From Burkholderiales bacterium (GTDB lineage Bacteria; Pseudomonadota; Gammaproteobacteria; Burkholderiales; Burkholderiaceae_C), in contig JAGWTU010000009.1 of NCBI GenBank assembly GCA_028868825.1, forward strand, positions 62,001 through 126,000: a DNA stretch of 64,000 nt, in the 5' to 3' direction. The position numbers and the translations under genes were made by a program. The notes under the pieces are model-generated. The model had not been told where the DNA came from, did no database searches, and was given only the letters and a program-made list of their open reading frames with translations. Of the stretch, positions 19,787 to 33,294 are shown piece by piece (the stretch's first letter is position 1; each line of letters starts with the position of its first letter).

Positions 19787-20585
19787 ACCCGAGCCGCCGC
19801 TGACCGGACCGGCAGGCCTGGCCGCGCCGCAACGCTCGGGTCCGCTGGCGCTGCGGCCGCTGAACTGGCTGGCGCTGCAGTCGCTGCTGCTGCTGCTCGG
19901 ACTGATCTCGGTGAGCTGGAACCTCGCGGCGATCGTGCTCTACCCGCTGCTGCCGCGCGCCGCCGGCCGCCGCATCGGCCGCGCGATGATCGCCTGGGGC
20001 TACGGCCTGTTCTGGTCGGTCGCCCGCGCCTGCGGCATGCTCTACCTCGACGCCGACGTGCTCGACGCGCTGCGCGACGAACGCGGGCTGATCGTCGTCG
20101 CCAACCACCCCAGCATGCTCGACGCGCTGATGCTCGTCGCGCGGCTGCCGCGCAGCGCCTGCATCATGAAGGCCGCGCTGGCGCGCAACCCGCTGCTCGG
20201 GCCGGGCGCGCGGCTGGCGCGCTACATCCGCAACGACTCGACCTACGGCATGGTGCATCGCGCCGTCGCCGATCTGCGCGAGGGCGGCCAGCTCGTGCTG
20301 TTCCCCGAGGGCACGCGCACGACGCGCGCGCCGATCAACGACTTCCACGCCAGCTTTGCGCTGATCGCCAAGCGCGCGCGCGTGCCGGTGCAGACGGTGT
20401 TCATCGACACCGATTCGCCGTATCTGGGCAAGGGCTGGCCGTTGTGGAAGCTGCCGCCGCTGCCGATCCGCTTCGGCGTGCGCCTGGGCCGGCGCTTCGA
20501 GCCGCCGGCCGACCCGCATGCGCTGCGCGACGAGGTCCAGGCCTACTACGCCGCCGGCGTGCAATCCGACCCGGAGCACCGATGA
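19761..20585 (+). CDS. Lysophospholipid-type (PlsC-like) acyltransferase
   Basis: 274 residues. The ATG at 19761 lies 26 bases inside the MipA gene. One or two N-terminal membrane spans (about residues 35-60) precede the PlsC domain with NHPSMLD (the NHx4D catalytic motif near residue 113) and FPEGTRT near 182. It would transfer a fatty acyl group at the inner membrane. Unlike stand-alone plsC, it is embedded in an operon with a halogenase and a glycosyltransferase, as in aryl-polyene clusters, so the acceptor may be a pigment or glycolipid precursor rather than glycerol-3-phosphate. Confidence 0.85.
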   Translation: MDASPTRAEPEPPLTGPAGLAAPQRSGPLALRPLNWLALQSLLLLLGLISVSWNLAAIVLYPLLPRAAGRRIGRAMIAWGYGLFWSVARACGMLYLDADVLDALRDERGLIVVANHPSMLDALMLVARLPRSACIMKAALARNPLLGPGARLARYIRNDSTYGMVHRAVADLREGGQLVLFPEGTRTTRAPINDFHASFALIAKRARVPVQTVFIDTDSPYLGKGWPLWKLPPLPIRFGVRLGRRFEPPADPHALRDEVQAYYAAGVQSDPEHR

Positions 20586-21373
20586 CCGGGGCGGTGGACG
20601 GCGCGTCGTCGGCGACGCATCTGGTGCTGATCCCGAGCTACAACACCGGCGCCCAGGTGCTGGTGACGGTGCGCGCGGCGCGCGAGCGCTGGTGCCCCGT
20701 GTGGGTCGTCGTCGACGGCAGCGACGACGGCAGCGATGTCGAACTGCAGCGCCTGGCGGCCACCGACCCCGGGCTGCGCGTCTGGGTGCTCGAGCGCAAC
20801 GCCGGCAAGGGCGCGGCCGTGCTCCACGGCCTGGAGCGCGCCGCTGCGGCCGGCTTTACGCATGCGCTGACGATGGACGCCGATGGCCAGCATCCGGCGG
20901 CGCTGATCGCCGACTTCATCGCCGCTTCGCGGCGGCGGCCGGAGGCGATGATCCTCGGCCGCCCGGTGTTCGACGCCAGCGCGCCGCTGCTGCGGGTGCG
21001 CGGCCGCCGCGTCTCGAACTGGTGGACCAATCTCGAGACCCTGGGCGCCGGCGTCGCCGATTCGCTCTACGGCTTCCGCGTCTATCCGGTGGCCGAGCTG
21101 ATCGCCGTGATGCGGCGCCAGCCCTGGATGCGGCGCTTCGATTTCGACACCGAGGCCGTCGTGCGCCTGGCCTGGCGCGGGGTCAAGCCGATCAACCGCG
21201 ACGCGCCGGTGCGCTACCTCAGCGCCGACGAGGGCGGCGTCTCGCATTTCCGCTACGGCCGCGACAACCTGCTGCTGACCTGGATGCATATCCGGCTGAT
21301 GGTCGAGTTCGCGCTGCGGCTGCCGGTGCTGCTGTGGCGCCGGGCGACGCGGCGGCCGCCGTTCCAGGCATGA
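20582..21373 (+). CDS. Family 2 glycosyltransferase
   Basis: 263 residues of the GT-A fold family 2. Visible motifs are LIPSYNTG, VVVDGSDDGS and the metal-binding DADGQH. Near the C-terminus comes a short hydrophobic stretch (MVEFALRLPVLLW) that may anchor it to the inner membrane. The start ATG overlaps the acyltransferase stop (ATGA), so the two are translationally coupled. It most resembles dolichol-phosphate-mannose-synthase-like transferases and the glycosyltransferase of aryl-polyene clusters. Donor and acceptor unknown. Last gene of the four-gene unit; it converges on dciA. Confidence 0.87.
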   Translation: MTGAVDGASSATHLVLIPSYNTGAQVLVTVRAARERWCPVWVVVDGSDDGSDVELQRLAATDPGLRVWVLERNAGKGAAVLHGLERAAAAGFTHALTMDADGQHPAALIADFIAASRRRPEAMILGRPVFDASAPLLRVRGRRVSNWWTNLETLGAGVADSLYGFRVYPVAELIAVMRRQPWMRRFDFDTEAVVRLAWRGVKPINRDAPVRYLSADEGGVSHFRYGRDNLLLTWMHIRLMVEFALRLPVLLWRRATRRPPFQA

Positions 21374-21374
21374 G

Positions 21375-21686
21375 CTAGCGGGAACGCGGCAGGATCTTGA
21401 TGCGGATCTCGGGCCCGTCCCAGCCGCGTTCGAGCAGCGCCTGCTTGAACGACGGCAGCATCTGGCGCAACTTGGCCGCGGCGGCGGCATGGCCGACGAG
21501 CAGCACCCATTGCGTCTCGTCGAGCGGCCCGGGCCGCGTGTCGACGCGCAGCCCCGGCGGCAGCAGCTCGGCGATCGCCTCGTAGCGCGCCTTCGACTCG
21601 GCCAGGCGCCGCAGCAGGCCGGTCAGCGGCTCGCTGCGGTCCAGCGCCGCCGCCAGCGGAAGTCCGAGGTTTGCCGGTTTCGCCAT
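21375..21686 (-). CDS. DciA-like (DUF721) protein, possible helicase loader
   Basis: 103 residues of the DUF721 domain. The central LRVDTRPGPLDETQWVLLVG strand region and the C-terminal PEIRIKILPR strand are typical. In many bacteria without DnaC, DciA loads or recruits the replicative helicase DnaB; whether this short version does so is an inference. The place beside the M23 peptidase and secA is the usual one in betaproteobacteria. It is divergent from the M23 gene, with 65 bases between the starts. Confidence 0.75.
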   Translation of the reverse strand: MAKPANLGLPLAAALDRSEPLTGLLRRLAESKARYEAIAELLPPGLRVDTRPGPLDETQWVLLVGHAAAAAKLRQMLPSFKQALLERGWDGPEIRIKILPRSR

Positions 21687-21751
21687 CGACGGAGTCTAAT
21701 GGCGGCCCTCCCGGCATCTCGCGGCGTCCCCCGGCGCTGAATCCCCCTGCG

Positions 21752-22690
21752 ATGCAAGTCCTCATCACGCATGGCTCGATCGCCCGCACCCGCGCGCTGC
21801 AGTTCAGCCGCTGGCAGCTCGTGCTGGCGCTCGCGCTGCTCGTCGTCGCGCTGATGGCGGTGTCGGGTCTGATCTACCACTTCGTCTTCCTGAAGGCGGC
21901 GCGCGAGGGCTGGCCCGTCTTCAGCACGCTGGTGCGGCCCATCGTGCGCGACGAACTCGCGCAGCGCGACCTCTTCATGCGCGAGAACCTCGACGCGATG
22001 GCGCAGAAGGTCGGCGAGATGCAGGCCAAGCTGATCAAGCTCGAGGCGATGGGCGAGCGCGTCTCGGGGCTGGCCGGTGTCAAGGCCGACGACCTCAAGG
22101 CGCCCGCGACCAGGACCGGCGGCGGCAGCGGCGGCCCCTACGTGCCGCTCGACCGCCCGAGCCTGGCGCAGCTGCAGCACAGCGTCGCCGGGCTCGACGA
22201 GGCGGCCGACTACAACCTCGACCTCTACACGCTGGTCAAGTCGCGCCTGCTCGAGGGCCGGCTGCGCGCCTTGATGATTCCGAGCAGCGCGCCGCTGGAG
22301 GGTGCCGTCGGTTCGGGCTTCGGCTTCCGCCTGGACCCCTTCAACGCCCGCTGGGCGCTGCACCAGGGGCTGGATTTCCCGGCCGAGACCGGCACGCCGA
22401 TCCGCGCCGCCGCGGGCGGCATCGTCGTCTCGCGCGGCGTCCACCCCGAGTACGGCAACCTGCTCGAGATCGACCACGGCAACGGGCTGACGACGCGCTA
22501 CGCGCATTGCTCGGCCATCGACGTCCCGCTCGGCGCCGTCGTGCGCCGCGGTCAGGTCGTCGCGCGCGTGGGCACGACGGGCCGCTCGACGGGCGCGCAC
22601 CTGCACTTCGAGGTCCTCGTCGACGGCGTACCGCAGGACCCGGCGCGCTTCCTCGCCGGCCATGTGCCGCCGGCCGTCGCGGCACGCTGA
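21752..22690 (+). CDS. M23 (LytM) family membrane-anchored metallopeptidase
   Basis: 312 residues from ATG 21752. One membrane span near the N-terminus ([20 protein letters not shown], about residues 24-45), a helical linker with [18 protein letters not shown], then an M23 domain in the last 120 residues. The zinc ligands are seen in [16 protein letters not shown] and the HxH motif AHLHFEV. It should cut, or help others cut, peptidoglycan cross-links in the periplasm. It precedes secA in the conserved lpxC-dciA-M23-secA order. A GGCCGG/CCGGCC hairpin (22699-22715) follows the stop. Confidence 0.92.
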   Translation: MQVLITHGSIARTRALQFSRWQLVLALALLVVALMAVSGLIYHFVFLKAAREGWPVFSTLVRPIVRDELAQRDLFMRENLDAMAQKVGEMQAKLIKLEAMGERVSGLAGVKADDLKAPATRTGGGSGGPYVPLDRPSLAQLQHSVAGLDEAADYNLDLYTLVKSRLLEGRLRALMIPSSAPLEGAVGSGFGFRLDPFNARWALHQGLDFPAETGTPIRAAAGGIVVSRGVHPEYGNLLEIDHGNGLTTRYAHCSAIDVPLGAVVRRGQVVARVGTTGRSTGAHLHFEVLVDGVPQDPARFLAGHVPPAVAAR

Positions 22691-22887
22691 ACCGGGGGGG
22701 CCGGCGCGCCCGGCCGCGACAGGACCGGGTGATAGACTCGAACGTTTTGCGCGTGGCCTGCCGGCTGGTGCCTGGACAGCCGTCCGCGCCGTCCGTCCGG
22801 TGCCTGGATCGTCGCCCGCGCCGCATCACGGCAGCCCCGAACAGCACGCGCAACCGTCAACGAGTGAAGCCTGAGCCTGGACTCCGC

Positions 22888-25632
<2,745 letters not shown>

Positions 25633-25658
25633 GCCGCCCCGGCCCGGGCCGGGGCGGC
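25633..25658 (+). terminator. Perfect 26-base palindrome after secA
   Basis: GCCGCCCCGGCCC is followed at once by its exact reverse complement, forming a very stable hairpin 1 base after the secA stop. There is no T-tract. It may end transcription with Rho or protect the secA mRNA end. Confidence 0.4.
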
Positions 25659-25702
25659 GCCGGGCGCTGACGATCCGCGGTGGCGGCGCCAGCGGCGCTG
25701 CC

Positions 25703-25708
25703 TACAAT
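25703..25708 (+). promoter_or_regulatory. Candidate -10 element (TACAAT) for argJ
   Basis: TACAAT matches the sigma-70 -10 at five of six bases, 41 bases before the argJ ATG and after the secA hairpin. The -35 region (TGGCGG at 25681-25686, 16-base spacing) is weak. Confidence 0.35.
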
Positions 25709-25748
25709 CGCCGACCGGTCACTCCAGCCGTCATTCGAGCCGATTGCC

Positions 25749-26978
25749 ATGCCCGTCAACCTCGCCGCCCCCGACCCCGCCTCGCTCCATCCGGTGCCCG
25801 GCGTCCGCATCGGCACGGCGATGGCCGGCGTGCGCAAGGCGAACCGGCGCGACCTCGTCGTCTTCGCCTTCGACGAGGGTGCGGCCGCGGCCGGCGTCTT
25901 CACCGCCAACCGCTTCTGCGCCGCACCGGTCCAGGTCTGCCGCGAGCATCTGGCGGCAGGCGCCGGCATCCGCGCCTTCGTCATCAACACCGGCAACGCC
26001 AACGCCGGCACCGGCGCCGACGGCCTGGTGCGCGCGCGCCGCAGTTGCGACGCGCTGGCCGCGCTGATGCACATCGCACCGGCGCAGGTGTTGCCGTTCT
26101 CCACGGGCGTGATCATGGAGACGCTGCCCGTCGAGCGCATCGAGGCCGCGCTGCCGGCGGCGCTGTCGACGCTGCGCGACGATGCCTGGGCCGATGCCGC
26201 CGCCGGCATCATGACGACCGACACGCTGCCCAAGGCCGCCTCGCGCCGCGTCACCCTAGCCGGGCGCCCCGTCAACGTCACCGGCATCTCCAAGGGCGCC
26301 GGCATGATCCGGCCGAACATGGCGACGATGCTCGGCTTCATCGCCACCGACGCCGTGATCGCGCCCGCGCTGTTGCAGCCGCTGGTCAAGGAGGCGGCCG
26401 ACCTCAGCTTCAACCGCATCACGATCGACGGCGACACCTCGACCAACGATTCGCTGCTGCTCGTCGCCAGCCGCCGCGCCGGCCACGCCGAGATCACGTC
26501 GCTCGATTCGGCCGACGGCCGCGCCCTGCGCGACGCCGTCGTCGCCGTGGCGCAGCATCTCGCACAGGCCATCGTGCGCGACGGCGAGGGTGCGACCAAG
26601 TTCATCACGGTGCAGATCGACGGCGGCCGCGACGAGGCCGAATGCCGGCTCGCCGCCTACGCGATCGCGCATTCGCCGCTCGTCAAGACGGCGTTCTTCG
26701 CCAGCGATCCGAATCTCGGCCGCATCCTCGCCGCCGTCGGCTACGCCGGCATCGGCGACCTCGACCAGAACCTCATCGACCTGCACCTCGACGACGTCCA
26801 TGTCGTGCGCGAAGGCGGCCGCCACCCCGACTACCGCGAGGAGGACGGCCAGCGCGTGATGAAGAAGAGCGAGATCACCGTGCGCGTCGATCTGCATCGC
26901 GGCAGTGCCTCGGCGCTGGTCTGGACCTGCGACCTCTCGCACGACTACGTCTCCATCAACGCCGACTACCGGTCGTGA
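25749..26978 (+). CDS. argJ: Bifunctional ornithine acetyltransferase / N-acetylglutamate synthase
   Basis: 409 residues of the ArgJ family, which recycles the acetyl group from N-acetylornithine to glutamate in arginine synthesis. The self-cleavage site that creates the nucleophilic threonine is visible as MATMLGF in [17 protein letters not shown]. Other conserved elements are NTGNANAGTG near residue 83, [15 protein letters not shown] near 222 and the C-terminal [17 protein letters not shown]. Start [10 protein letters not shown] is the family norm. It follows secA, as in related betaproteobacteria. Confidence 0.97.
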   Translation: MPVNLAAPDPASLHPVPGVRIGTAMAGVRKANRRDLVVFAFDEGAAAAGVFTANRFCAAPVQVCREHLAAGAGIRAFVINTGNANAGTGADGLVRARRSCDALAALMHIAPAQVLPFSTGVIMETLPVERIEAALPAALSTLRDDAWADAAAGIMTTDTLPKAASRRVTLAGRPVNVTGISKGAGMIRPNMATMLGFIATDAVIAPALLQPLVKEAADLSFNRITIDGDTSTNDSLLLVASRRAGHAEITSLDSADGRALRDAVVAVAQHLAQAIVRDGEGATKFITVQIDGGRDEAECRLAAYAIAHSPLVKTAFFASDPNLGRILAAVGYAGIGDLDQNLIDLHLDDVHVVREGGRHPDYREEDGQRVMKKSEITVRVDLHRGSASALVWTCDLSHDYVSINADYRS

Positions 26979-26989
26979 ATCGGGCCTGA

Positions 26990-28315
26990 GTGCGGGCGCT
27001 GTTCCAACTCGACCCGGGAGACCTGCTCCGCGACCCGTCGTACCGGCGCCTGTGGAGCTCGATCCTCACGAGCTCGTTCGGCAACCAGGTGATGCTGCTG
27101 GCGCTGCCGCTGACGGCGGCCGTGCTGCTGCACGCGACGCCGGTGCAGATGGGCACGCTGACGGCGGTCGAGCTGATCCCGTTCCTGATCTTCTCGCTGC
27201 CCTCGGGCGTCTGGCTCGACCGCGTGCGCAAGCTGCCGGTCTACGTCGTCGGCGAATCGACGATCGCGCTCGTCGCCGCCAGCGTGCCGCTGGCCTGGTG
27301 GCTGGGCTGGCTGACGATGGGCTGGCTCTACGCCGCGGCCTTCGTGCTCGGCGCCGTGCATACCGTGGCCGGCAGCGCGGCGCAGATCGTGCTGACCCAG
27401 GTCGTCGCGCGCGAGCGGCTCGTCGAGGCGCATGCGAAGAACGCGCTCGCGACCTCGGGCGCCGAGGTCGCAGGACCCGGCGTCGCCGGGGCGCTGATCC
27501 GCATCTTCGGCGCGCCGCTGGCGCTGCTCGTCAACGCCGTGCTGCTGTTCGGCTCGGCGGCCATCCTGCGCAACATCCGCGTCCACGAGCGCCGCGACCA
27601 GCGCCCCGACGCGCATTTCTGGCGCGATCTGCTGCACGGCCTGCGCTTCGTCGCCGGCCAGCGACTGCTCGTCACGCTGGCCGTGCTGATGGCGATCTGG
27701 CAGATGTGCAACTACGCCGCGACGACGGTGCAGATCCTCATCGCCACGCGCACGCTCGGACTGTCCGAGCAGCAGGTGGGCCTGTGCTACATGGGCATGG
27801 GCGTGGGCACGATCAGCGGCAGCCTGCTCGGGCGCCGCTTCAGCGTGCGCATCGGCCCCGGGCCCTGTCTCGTGCTCGGCTACGCGATCAGCGCCGTGGG
27901 CTGGCTGCTGGTGGCGGTGGCGCCGGCCAACCGCTGGGGCGTGGCCGCCTTCTCGATCATGCTGATGGCCTTTTCGATGGGCGCGGTCTTCATCTTCATC
28001 AACTTCCTCGCGCTGCGCCAGGCCGTCACGCCCGAGCCGCTGCTCGGCCGCATGACGAGCACGATGCGCTGGCTCTCGCTGCTGGCGGCCTCGCCGGGGG
28101 CCTTGATCGGCGGCTGGCTCGGCCAGCATGCCGGGCTGCGCTGGGCGATGGCCTACGCCGGTGGCGTCTCGGCGCTGCTGGCGCTGGTGGCCTGGCGGCT
28201 GCCATTGATCCGCCAGCTCAAGGGCCTGCCGACGCCGGACAACGAGGCGCTATGGTTGGGCGTCGAGGCGCGCCCCGGCTATCTGCCGACGGCTGAAGCC
28301 GGGCCCGAGGCCTGA
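26990..28315 (+). CDS. MFS transporter (EntS/MFS_3-like)
   Basis: 441 residues with 10-12 hydrophobic spans. The N-terminal DPSYRRLWSSILTSSFGNQV and the loop SLPSGVWLDRVRK after span 2 are typical of the MFS_3/enterobactin-exporter-like branch. It begins with GTG 11 bases after argJ and is probably co-transcribed with it. It should be an inner-membrane exporter driven by proton motive force; the substrate is unknown. Its stop is 5 bases from the convergent ugpQ stop. Confidence 0.9.
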   Translation: MRALFQLDPGDLLRDPSYRRLWSSILTSSFGNQVMLLALPLTAAVLLHATPVQMGTLTAVELIPFLIFSLPSGVWLDRVRKLPVYVVGESTIALVAASVPLAWWLGWLTMGWLYAAAFVLGAVHTVAGSAAQIVLTQVVARERLVEAHAKNALATSGAEVAGPGVAGALIRIFGAPLALLVNAVLLFGSAAILRNIRVHERRDQRPDAHFWRDLLHGLRFVAGQRLLVTLAVLMAIWQMCNYAATTVQILIATRTLGLSEQQVGLCYMGMGVGTISGSLLGRRFSVRIGPGPCLVLGYAISAVGWLLVAVAPANRWGVAAFSIMLMAFSMGAVFIFINFLALRQAVTPEPLLGRMTSTMRWLSLLAASPGALIGGWLGQHAGLRWAMAYAGGVSALLALVAWRLPLIRQLKGLPTPDNEALWLGVEARPGYLPTAEAGPEA

Positions 28316-28320
28316 CCCGG

Positions 28321-29073
28321 CTACGCCGCATCGGCCGCTGCAGCGGCGGGGTAGCGGTCGACGGCGTCGGTGATGAGGCCGTCGATGCCCAGCCCGAGGA
28401 GCCGGCGCACGTCGGCCGGCTCGTTGACCGTGTAGCAAAGCCCGCGCATCCCGGCGCCGTGCAGCCGCGCCAGCAGCGCCGCATCCATGCAGCGGTGGTT
28501 CGTCACGACGGCGACGCAGCCGAGCGCCTGCGCGGCTTCGAACCAGCCCGTCCAGAGCTTGTCGAGCAGCAGCGCGCGGGCGATCTGCGGCGCCGTCTCG
28601 CTCGCGCCTTCGAGCGCCTCGGGCTTGAACGAGCTCAGCAGCAGCGGCGTCGCCGCACGGCGCCAGAGTTCGGCGCAGGCGCGGCCTACGGCGCGCCCGG
28701 TCTCGCGTTCGAGGCCGGTCGTCGGCTTGATCTCGAGGTTCAGGCCATGGCCGTTGGCGATGACCCAGCGCGCGATCGCGTCCAGCGTCGGCAGCGTCTC
28801 GCCGGCCCAGGCCGGGCCATGCCAGCCGCCGGCATCGACGCGCGACAGCGCCGACCAGGGCAGGGCGCCGGCGACGCCGTGACGGTCGCTCGTGCGGTCC
28901 AGCGTGTCGTCGTGGAGCAGGAAGGGCACGCCGTCGGCGCTGAGCTTGACGTCGCATTCGAAGGCGCGAAAGCCATGCGCGGCGCCGAGCCGGAATGCCG
29001 CCAGCGTGTTCTCGGGCGCGAGCTTGCCGGCGCCGCGATGGGCGATCCACAGGGGCAGGGTCGAATCGAGCAT
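28321..29073 (-). CDS. ugpQ: Cytoplasmic glycerophosphodiester phosphodiesterase
   Basis: 250 residues of the GDPD family. Active-site residues are seen in IAHRGAGKLAPENTLAAF (catalytic His near residue 12), FECDVKLSADGVPFLLHDDTLDRT and LEIKPTT. No signal peptide, so it is cytoplasmic like E. coli UgpQ, hydrolysing glycerophosphodiesters brought in by the Ugp transporter to glycerol-3-phosphate and an alcohol. It is the last gene of the ugpBAECQ operon; the gap to ugpC is 26 bases. Confidence 0.93.
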   Translation of the reverse strand: MLDSTLPLWIAHRGAGKLAPENTLAAFRLGAAHGFRAFECDVKLSADGVPFLLHDDTLDRTSDRHGVAGALPWSALSRVDAGGWHGPAWAGETLPTLDAIARWVIANGHGLNLEIKPTTGLERETGRAVGRACAELWRRAATPLLLSSFKPEALEGASETAPQIARALLLDKLWTGWFEAAQALGCVAVVTNHRCMDAALLARLHGAGMRGLCYTVNEPADVRRLLGLGIDGLITDAVDRYPAAAAADAA

Positions 29074-29099
29074 GGGCGCGTCGTTGGCTGCGGCCGGGC

Positions 29100-30155
<1,056 letters not shown>

Positions 30156-30170
30156 GTTCGTTGCGCTTGT

Positions 30171-31022
30171 CTATTTCTCGGAATCGACCAGACCCTTGAC
30201 GAACCAGCGCTGCATCGCCAGCACGACGAGCGCCGGCGGCACCATCGTCAGCACCGCCGTGGCCATCACGAGCTGCCATTCGATCGCCGCGTCGCCGCCG
30301 GCGCCGATGCTGCGCTTGAGGCCGAGCGCGATCGGGTACATCGCCTCGTCGGTCGTCACCAGCAGCGGCCACAGGTACTGGTTCCAGCCGTAGATGAACT
30401 GGATCACGAACAGCGCCGCGATGTTCGTCGCCGACAGCGGCACGAGCACGTCCTTGAGGAAGCGCAGCGGCCCGGCGCCGTCCATGCGTGCCGCCTCGAC
30501 GAGTTCGTCGGGCACGGTCATGAAGAACTGGCGGAACAGGAAGGTCGCGGTGGCCGAGGCGATCAGCGGCAGGATCAGCCCGCCGTAGCTGTTGAGCAGG
30601 CCGAGGTCGGCGACGATCTTGTAGGTCGGCGAGATGCGCACCTCCACCGGCAGCATCAGCGTGACGAAGATGAGCCAGAAGCAGGTCTGGCGCAGCGGGA
30701 AGCGGAAATAGACGATGGCGTAGGCCGACAGCATCGAGATCGCGATCTTGCCCCAGGCCACGCCGAGCGCCATCACCAGCGTCACCCACAGCATGTGGCC
30801 CATCGCCGTCGACCCGGTCGTGTCGCCGGCGCCCAGCAGCACGGTCTTGAAGTTGGCCAGGAACTCGGTGCCCGGCCACAGCGACATCGGCACCCGGTGC
30901 ATCTGCTCCGAGCTCTGGCTGCTGGCGACGAAGGCGACGTACAGCGGAAAGGCGATCACCGCGCCGCCGGCGATGAGCACCGCATGGGCCAGGCGATCGA
31001 GCCAGGGGCGGCGTTCGACCAT
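30171..31022 (-). CDS. ugpE: Glycerol-3-phosphate ABC transporter permease UgpE
   Basis: 283 residues with six hydrophobic spans. The ATPase-docking EAA loop appears as ELVEAARMDGAGPLRFLKDVLVPL near residue 185. The first periplasmic loop (VASSQSSEQMHRVPMSLWPG) matches the UgpE type. It pairs with UgpA to form the membrane channel. The gap to ugpA is 3 bases, indicating coupled translation. Confidence 0.95.
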   Translation of the reverse strand: MVERRPWLDRLAHAVLIAGGAVIAFPLYVAFVASSQSSEQMHRVPMSLWPGTEFLANFKTVLLGAGDTTGSTAMGHMLWVTLVMALGVAWGKIAISMLSAYAIVYFRFPLRQTCFWLIFVTLMLPVEVRISPTYKIVADLGLLNSYGGLILPLIASATATFLFRQFFMTVPDELVEAARMDGAGPLRFLKDVLVPLSATNIAALFVIQFIYGWNQYLWPLLVTTDEAMYPIALGLKRSIGAGGDAAIEWQLVMATAVLTMVPPALVVLAMQRWFVKGLVDSEK

Positions 31023-31025
31023 GGC

Positions 31026-31907
31026 TCAGTACTCCACCCGGCGCTCGACGGTGCGGAACTGCAGCACGGTGAGCGCGATGACGACGACCATCAGCACGAC
31101 CGACTGCGCCGCCGAACTGCCCAGGTCCTGGCCCTTGAAGCCGTCCATATAGACCTTGTAGACGAGGATCACGGTGTCGGTGCCGGGGCCGCCATGGGTC
31201 GTCACGTCGACGATCGCGAAGGTGTCGAAGAAGGCGTAGACCATGTTGATGACGAGCAGGAAGAAGCTCGTCGGCGAGAGCAGCGGCAGCACGATGTCGC
31301 GGAAGCGCCGCCAGGGCCCGGCGCCGTCGATCGCCGCGGCCTCGACGAGCGAGCGCGGGATCGCCTGCAGCCCGGCGAGGAAGAACAGGAAGTTGTAGCT
31401 GACCTGCTTCCAGACGGCGGCGATGACGATCAGCGCCATCGCCTGGCCGCTGCTGGCGAAATGGTTCCAGGTGATGCCCAGATGGGCGAGCGCGATCGGG
31501 ATCAGCCCGAGCGAGGGGCTGAACAGGAACATCCACAGCACGCCGGCGACGACCGGCGCGACGGCGTAGGGCCAGATCAGCAGCGTGCGGTAGATGCGCG
31601 TGCCGCGCACGACGCGGTCGGCGAACACCGCCAGCAGCAGCGCCAGCGCCAGGCCGATCACCGCCACCAGGGTCGAGAAGATGGCCGTGGTGCCGAACGA
31701 GCGCAGGTACAGCGGGTCGTTGAACAGCGCGGCGAAATTGGCCAGGCCGACGAATTCGCTGCGCGTGCCGAAGGCGTCCTCGAGCCGCGTCGACTGCCAC
31801 AGCGCCTGCGCCGCGGGCCAGAAGAAGAAGATCACCGTGATGGCGAGCTGCGGCGCCAGCAGCGCGTAGGGCAGCCAGCGCGATCGGTAACCGGCCCGCT
31901 GGCCCAT
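31026..31907 (-). CDS. ugpA: Glycerol-3-phosphate ABC transporter permease UgpA
   Basis: 293 residues, six hydrophobic spans, and an EAA loop ([24 protein letters not shown] near residue 195). The [24 protein letters not shown] opening is characteristic of UgpA. It forms the permease with UgpE for uptake of sn-glycerol-3-phosphate and its diesters. It starts 15 bases after the ugpB stop. Confidence 0.95.
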   Translation of the reverse strand: MGQRAGYRSRWLPYALLAPQLAITVIFFFWPAAQALWQSTRLEDAFGTRSEFVGLANFAALFNDPLYLRSFGTTAIFSTLVAVIGLALALLLAVFADRVVRGTRIYRTLLIWPYAVAPVVAGVLWMFLFSPSLGLIPIALAHLGITWNHFASSGQAMALIVIAAVWKQVSYNFLFFLAGLQAIPRSLVEAAAIDGAGPWRRFRDIVLPLLSPTSFFLLVINMVYAFFDTFAIVDVTTHGGPGTDTVILVYKVYMDGFKGQDLGSSAAQSVVLMVVVIALTVLQFRTVERRVEY

Positions 31908-31922
31908 CGAGCGTCTTCCCGC

Positions 31923-33233
31923 TCAGCCGCCGTTGGCCTTCTGGAACCGTTCCAGCAGTTCGTTGCCGCGGCGCACGGCCTCGTCCAGGCCTTGCTGGGC
32001 GGTCTTCTTGCCGTTCCAGACGTTCTCGAGTTCCTGGTCGGCGATATCGCGGATCTGCAGCATGTTGCCCAGCCGCACGCCGCGCGATTTGGTGGTCGTC
32101 TTGACGATCATCTGCTTGACGGCGACGTCGGTGCCCGGGTTCTTCTCGTAGAAGCCGGACTTCTTCGTCATCTCGTAGGCGGCGTTGGTGATCGGCAGGT
32201 AGCCGGTCTCCTGGTGCCACTTGGCCTGCAGCGCCGGCTGCGAGAGGAAGCTCAGGAACTTGGCCACGCCCTTGTAATGCTCGGCGCTCTTGCCGCCCAT
32301 CACCCACAGGCTGGCGCCGCCGATGATGGTGTTCTGCGGCGCGCCCTTGACGTCGCTGTAGTACGGCAGCGCGGCCACGCCCCAGCTGAACTTGGCGTTC
32401 TTCTTGATGTTGCCGTAGGCCGCCGACGAGGCGGTCAGCATCGCGCATTCGCCGCTGAAGAAGCGCGCATTGCCCTCGTCCTTGCGGCCGGCGTAGACGT
32501 AGTAGCCCTGGTGCGCCCAGTTGGCGAGGTTCTCGATGTGGCGCACCTGCAGCGGGCCGTTGAAATCGAGCCGCGCGCCGAGGCCGCCGAAGCCGTTGTT
32601 CAGCGTCGCGAACTCGGTGTTGTGCAGCGTCGAGAAGCTCTCGAGGTGGATCCACGACTGCCAGGCCGTCGTGTACGGGCAGGCATCGCCCGAGGCCTTG
32701 AGCTTGGCCATCGCCAGCGCCATCTCCTGCCAGGTCACCGGCGGCTTGGCGGCGTCGAGCCCGGCCTTGGCGAAGGCGTCCTTGTTGTAGAACATCACCG
32801 TCGTCGAGCTGTTGAACGGGAACGACAGCATCTGGCCCTGGTCCGACGTGTAGTAGCCGGCCACCGCGGGGACGAAGCTGGCGCGGTCGAACTTCTCGCC
32901 CTGCTCCTTCATCAGCTCCTCGACCGGCTTGATCACGCCCTTGGCGGCCATCATCGTCGCCGTGCCGACCTCGAAGACCTGGATGATGTCGGGCGCCGAG
33001 CCGCCGCGGTAAGCGGCGACGCCGGCGGCCATCGATTCGGCGTAGTTGCCCTTGAACACCGGCACGACCTTGAACTCGGTCTGGCTGGCGTTGAAGTCGC
33101 GCGCGATCTCGTTGACGCGATCGCCCAGCGCCTGTTCCATCGAATGCCACCATTGGATCTCGACCACGGCATGGGCGGGCAGGGCGGCCAGCGTGGTGAG
33201 GGCGAACAGGGGGGCGAGCAGGGACGTTTTCAT
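31923..33233 (-). CDS. ugpB: Glycerol-3-phosphate periplasmic binding protein
   Basis: 436 residues of the family 1 solute-binding fold. A signal peptide (cleavage after AALPAHA near residue 22) precedes VEIQWWHSMEQALGDRVNEI, the UgpB start; the aromatic WWHSM segment lines the ligand pocket. PYYSDVKGAPQNTIIGGASLWVM is another UgpB signature. It delivers glycerol-3-phosphate to UgpAE. ATG 33233 has a GGAG ribosome site about 9 bases upstream. First gene of the operon; a long inverted repeat lies upstream. Confidence 0.95.
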   Translation of the reverse strand: MKTSLLAPLFALTTLAALPAHAVVEIQWWHSMEQALGDRVNEIARDFNASQTEFKVVPVFKGNYAESMAAGVAAYRGGSAPDIIQVFEVGTATMMAAKGVIKPVEELMKEQGEKFDRASFVPAVAGYYTSDQGQMLSFPFNSSTTVMFYNKDAFAKAGLDAAKPPVTWQEMALAMAKLKASGDACPYTTAWQSWIHLESFSTLHNTEFATLNNGFGGLGARLDFNGPLQVRHIENLANWAHQGYYVYAGRKDEGNARFFSGECAMLTASSAAYGNIKKNAKFSWGVAALPYYSDVKGAPQNTIIGGASLWVMGGKSAEHYKGVAKFLSFLSQPALQAKWHQETGYLPITNAAYEMTKKSGFYEKNPGTDVAVKQMIVKTTTKSRGVRLGNMLQIRDIADQELENVWNGKKTAQQGLDEAVRRGNELLERFQKANGG

Positions 33234-33294
33234 GCGAGCAACTCCGACGGGCGAGAGCCTGATTGTGAGGATGAGACGGCGAGTGTCGGCGCCG

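Noticed and set aside
22662..22874. A 70-codon frame just before secA as a SecM-like arrest peptide
   Set aside because: It overlaps the end of the M23 gene, lacks a signal sequence and any arrest-like C-terminus, and is Pro/Arg/Ala-rich like other noise frames.
25633..25658. The secA palindrome as a firm intrinsic terminator
   Set aside because: The hairpin is perfect but lacks a T-run, so it is listed only as a low-confidence terminator.
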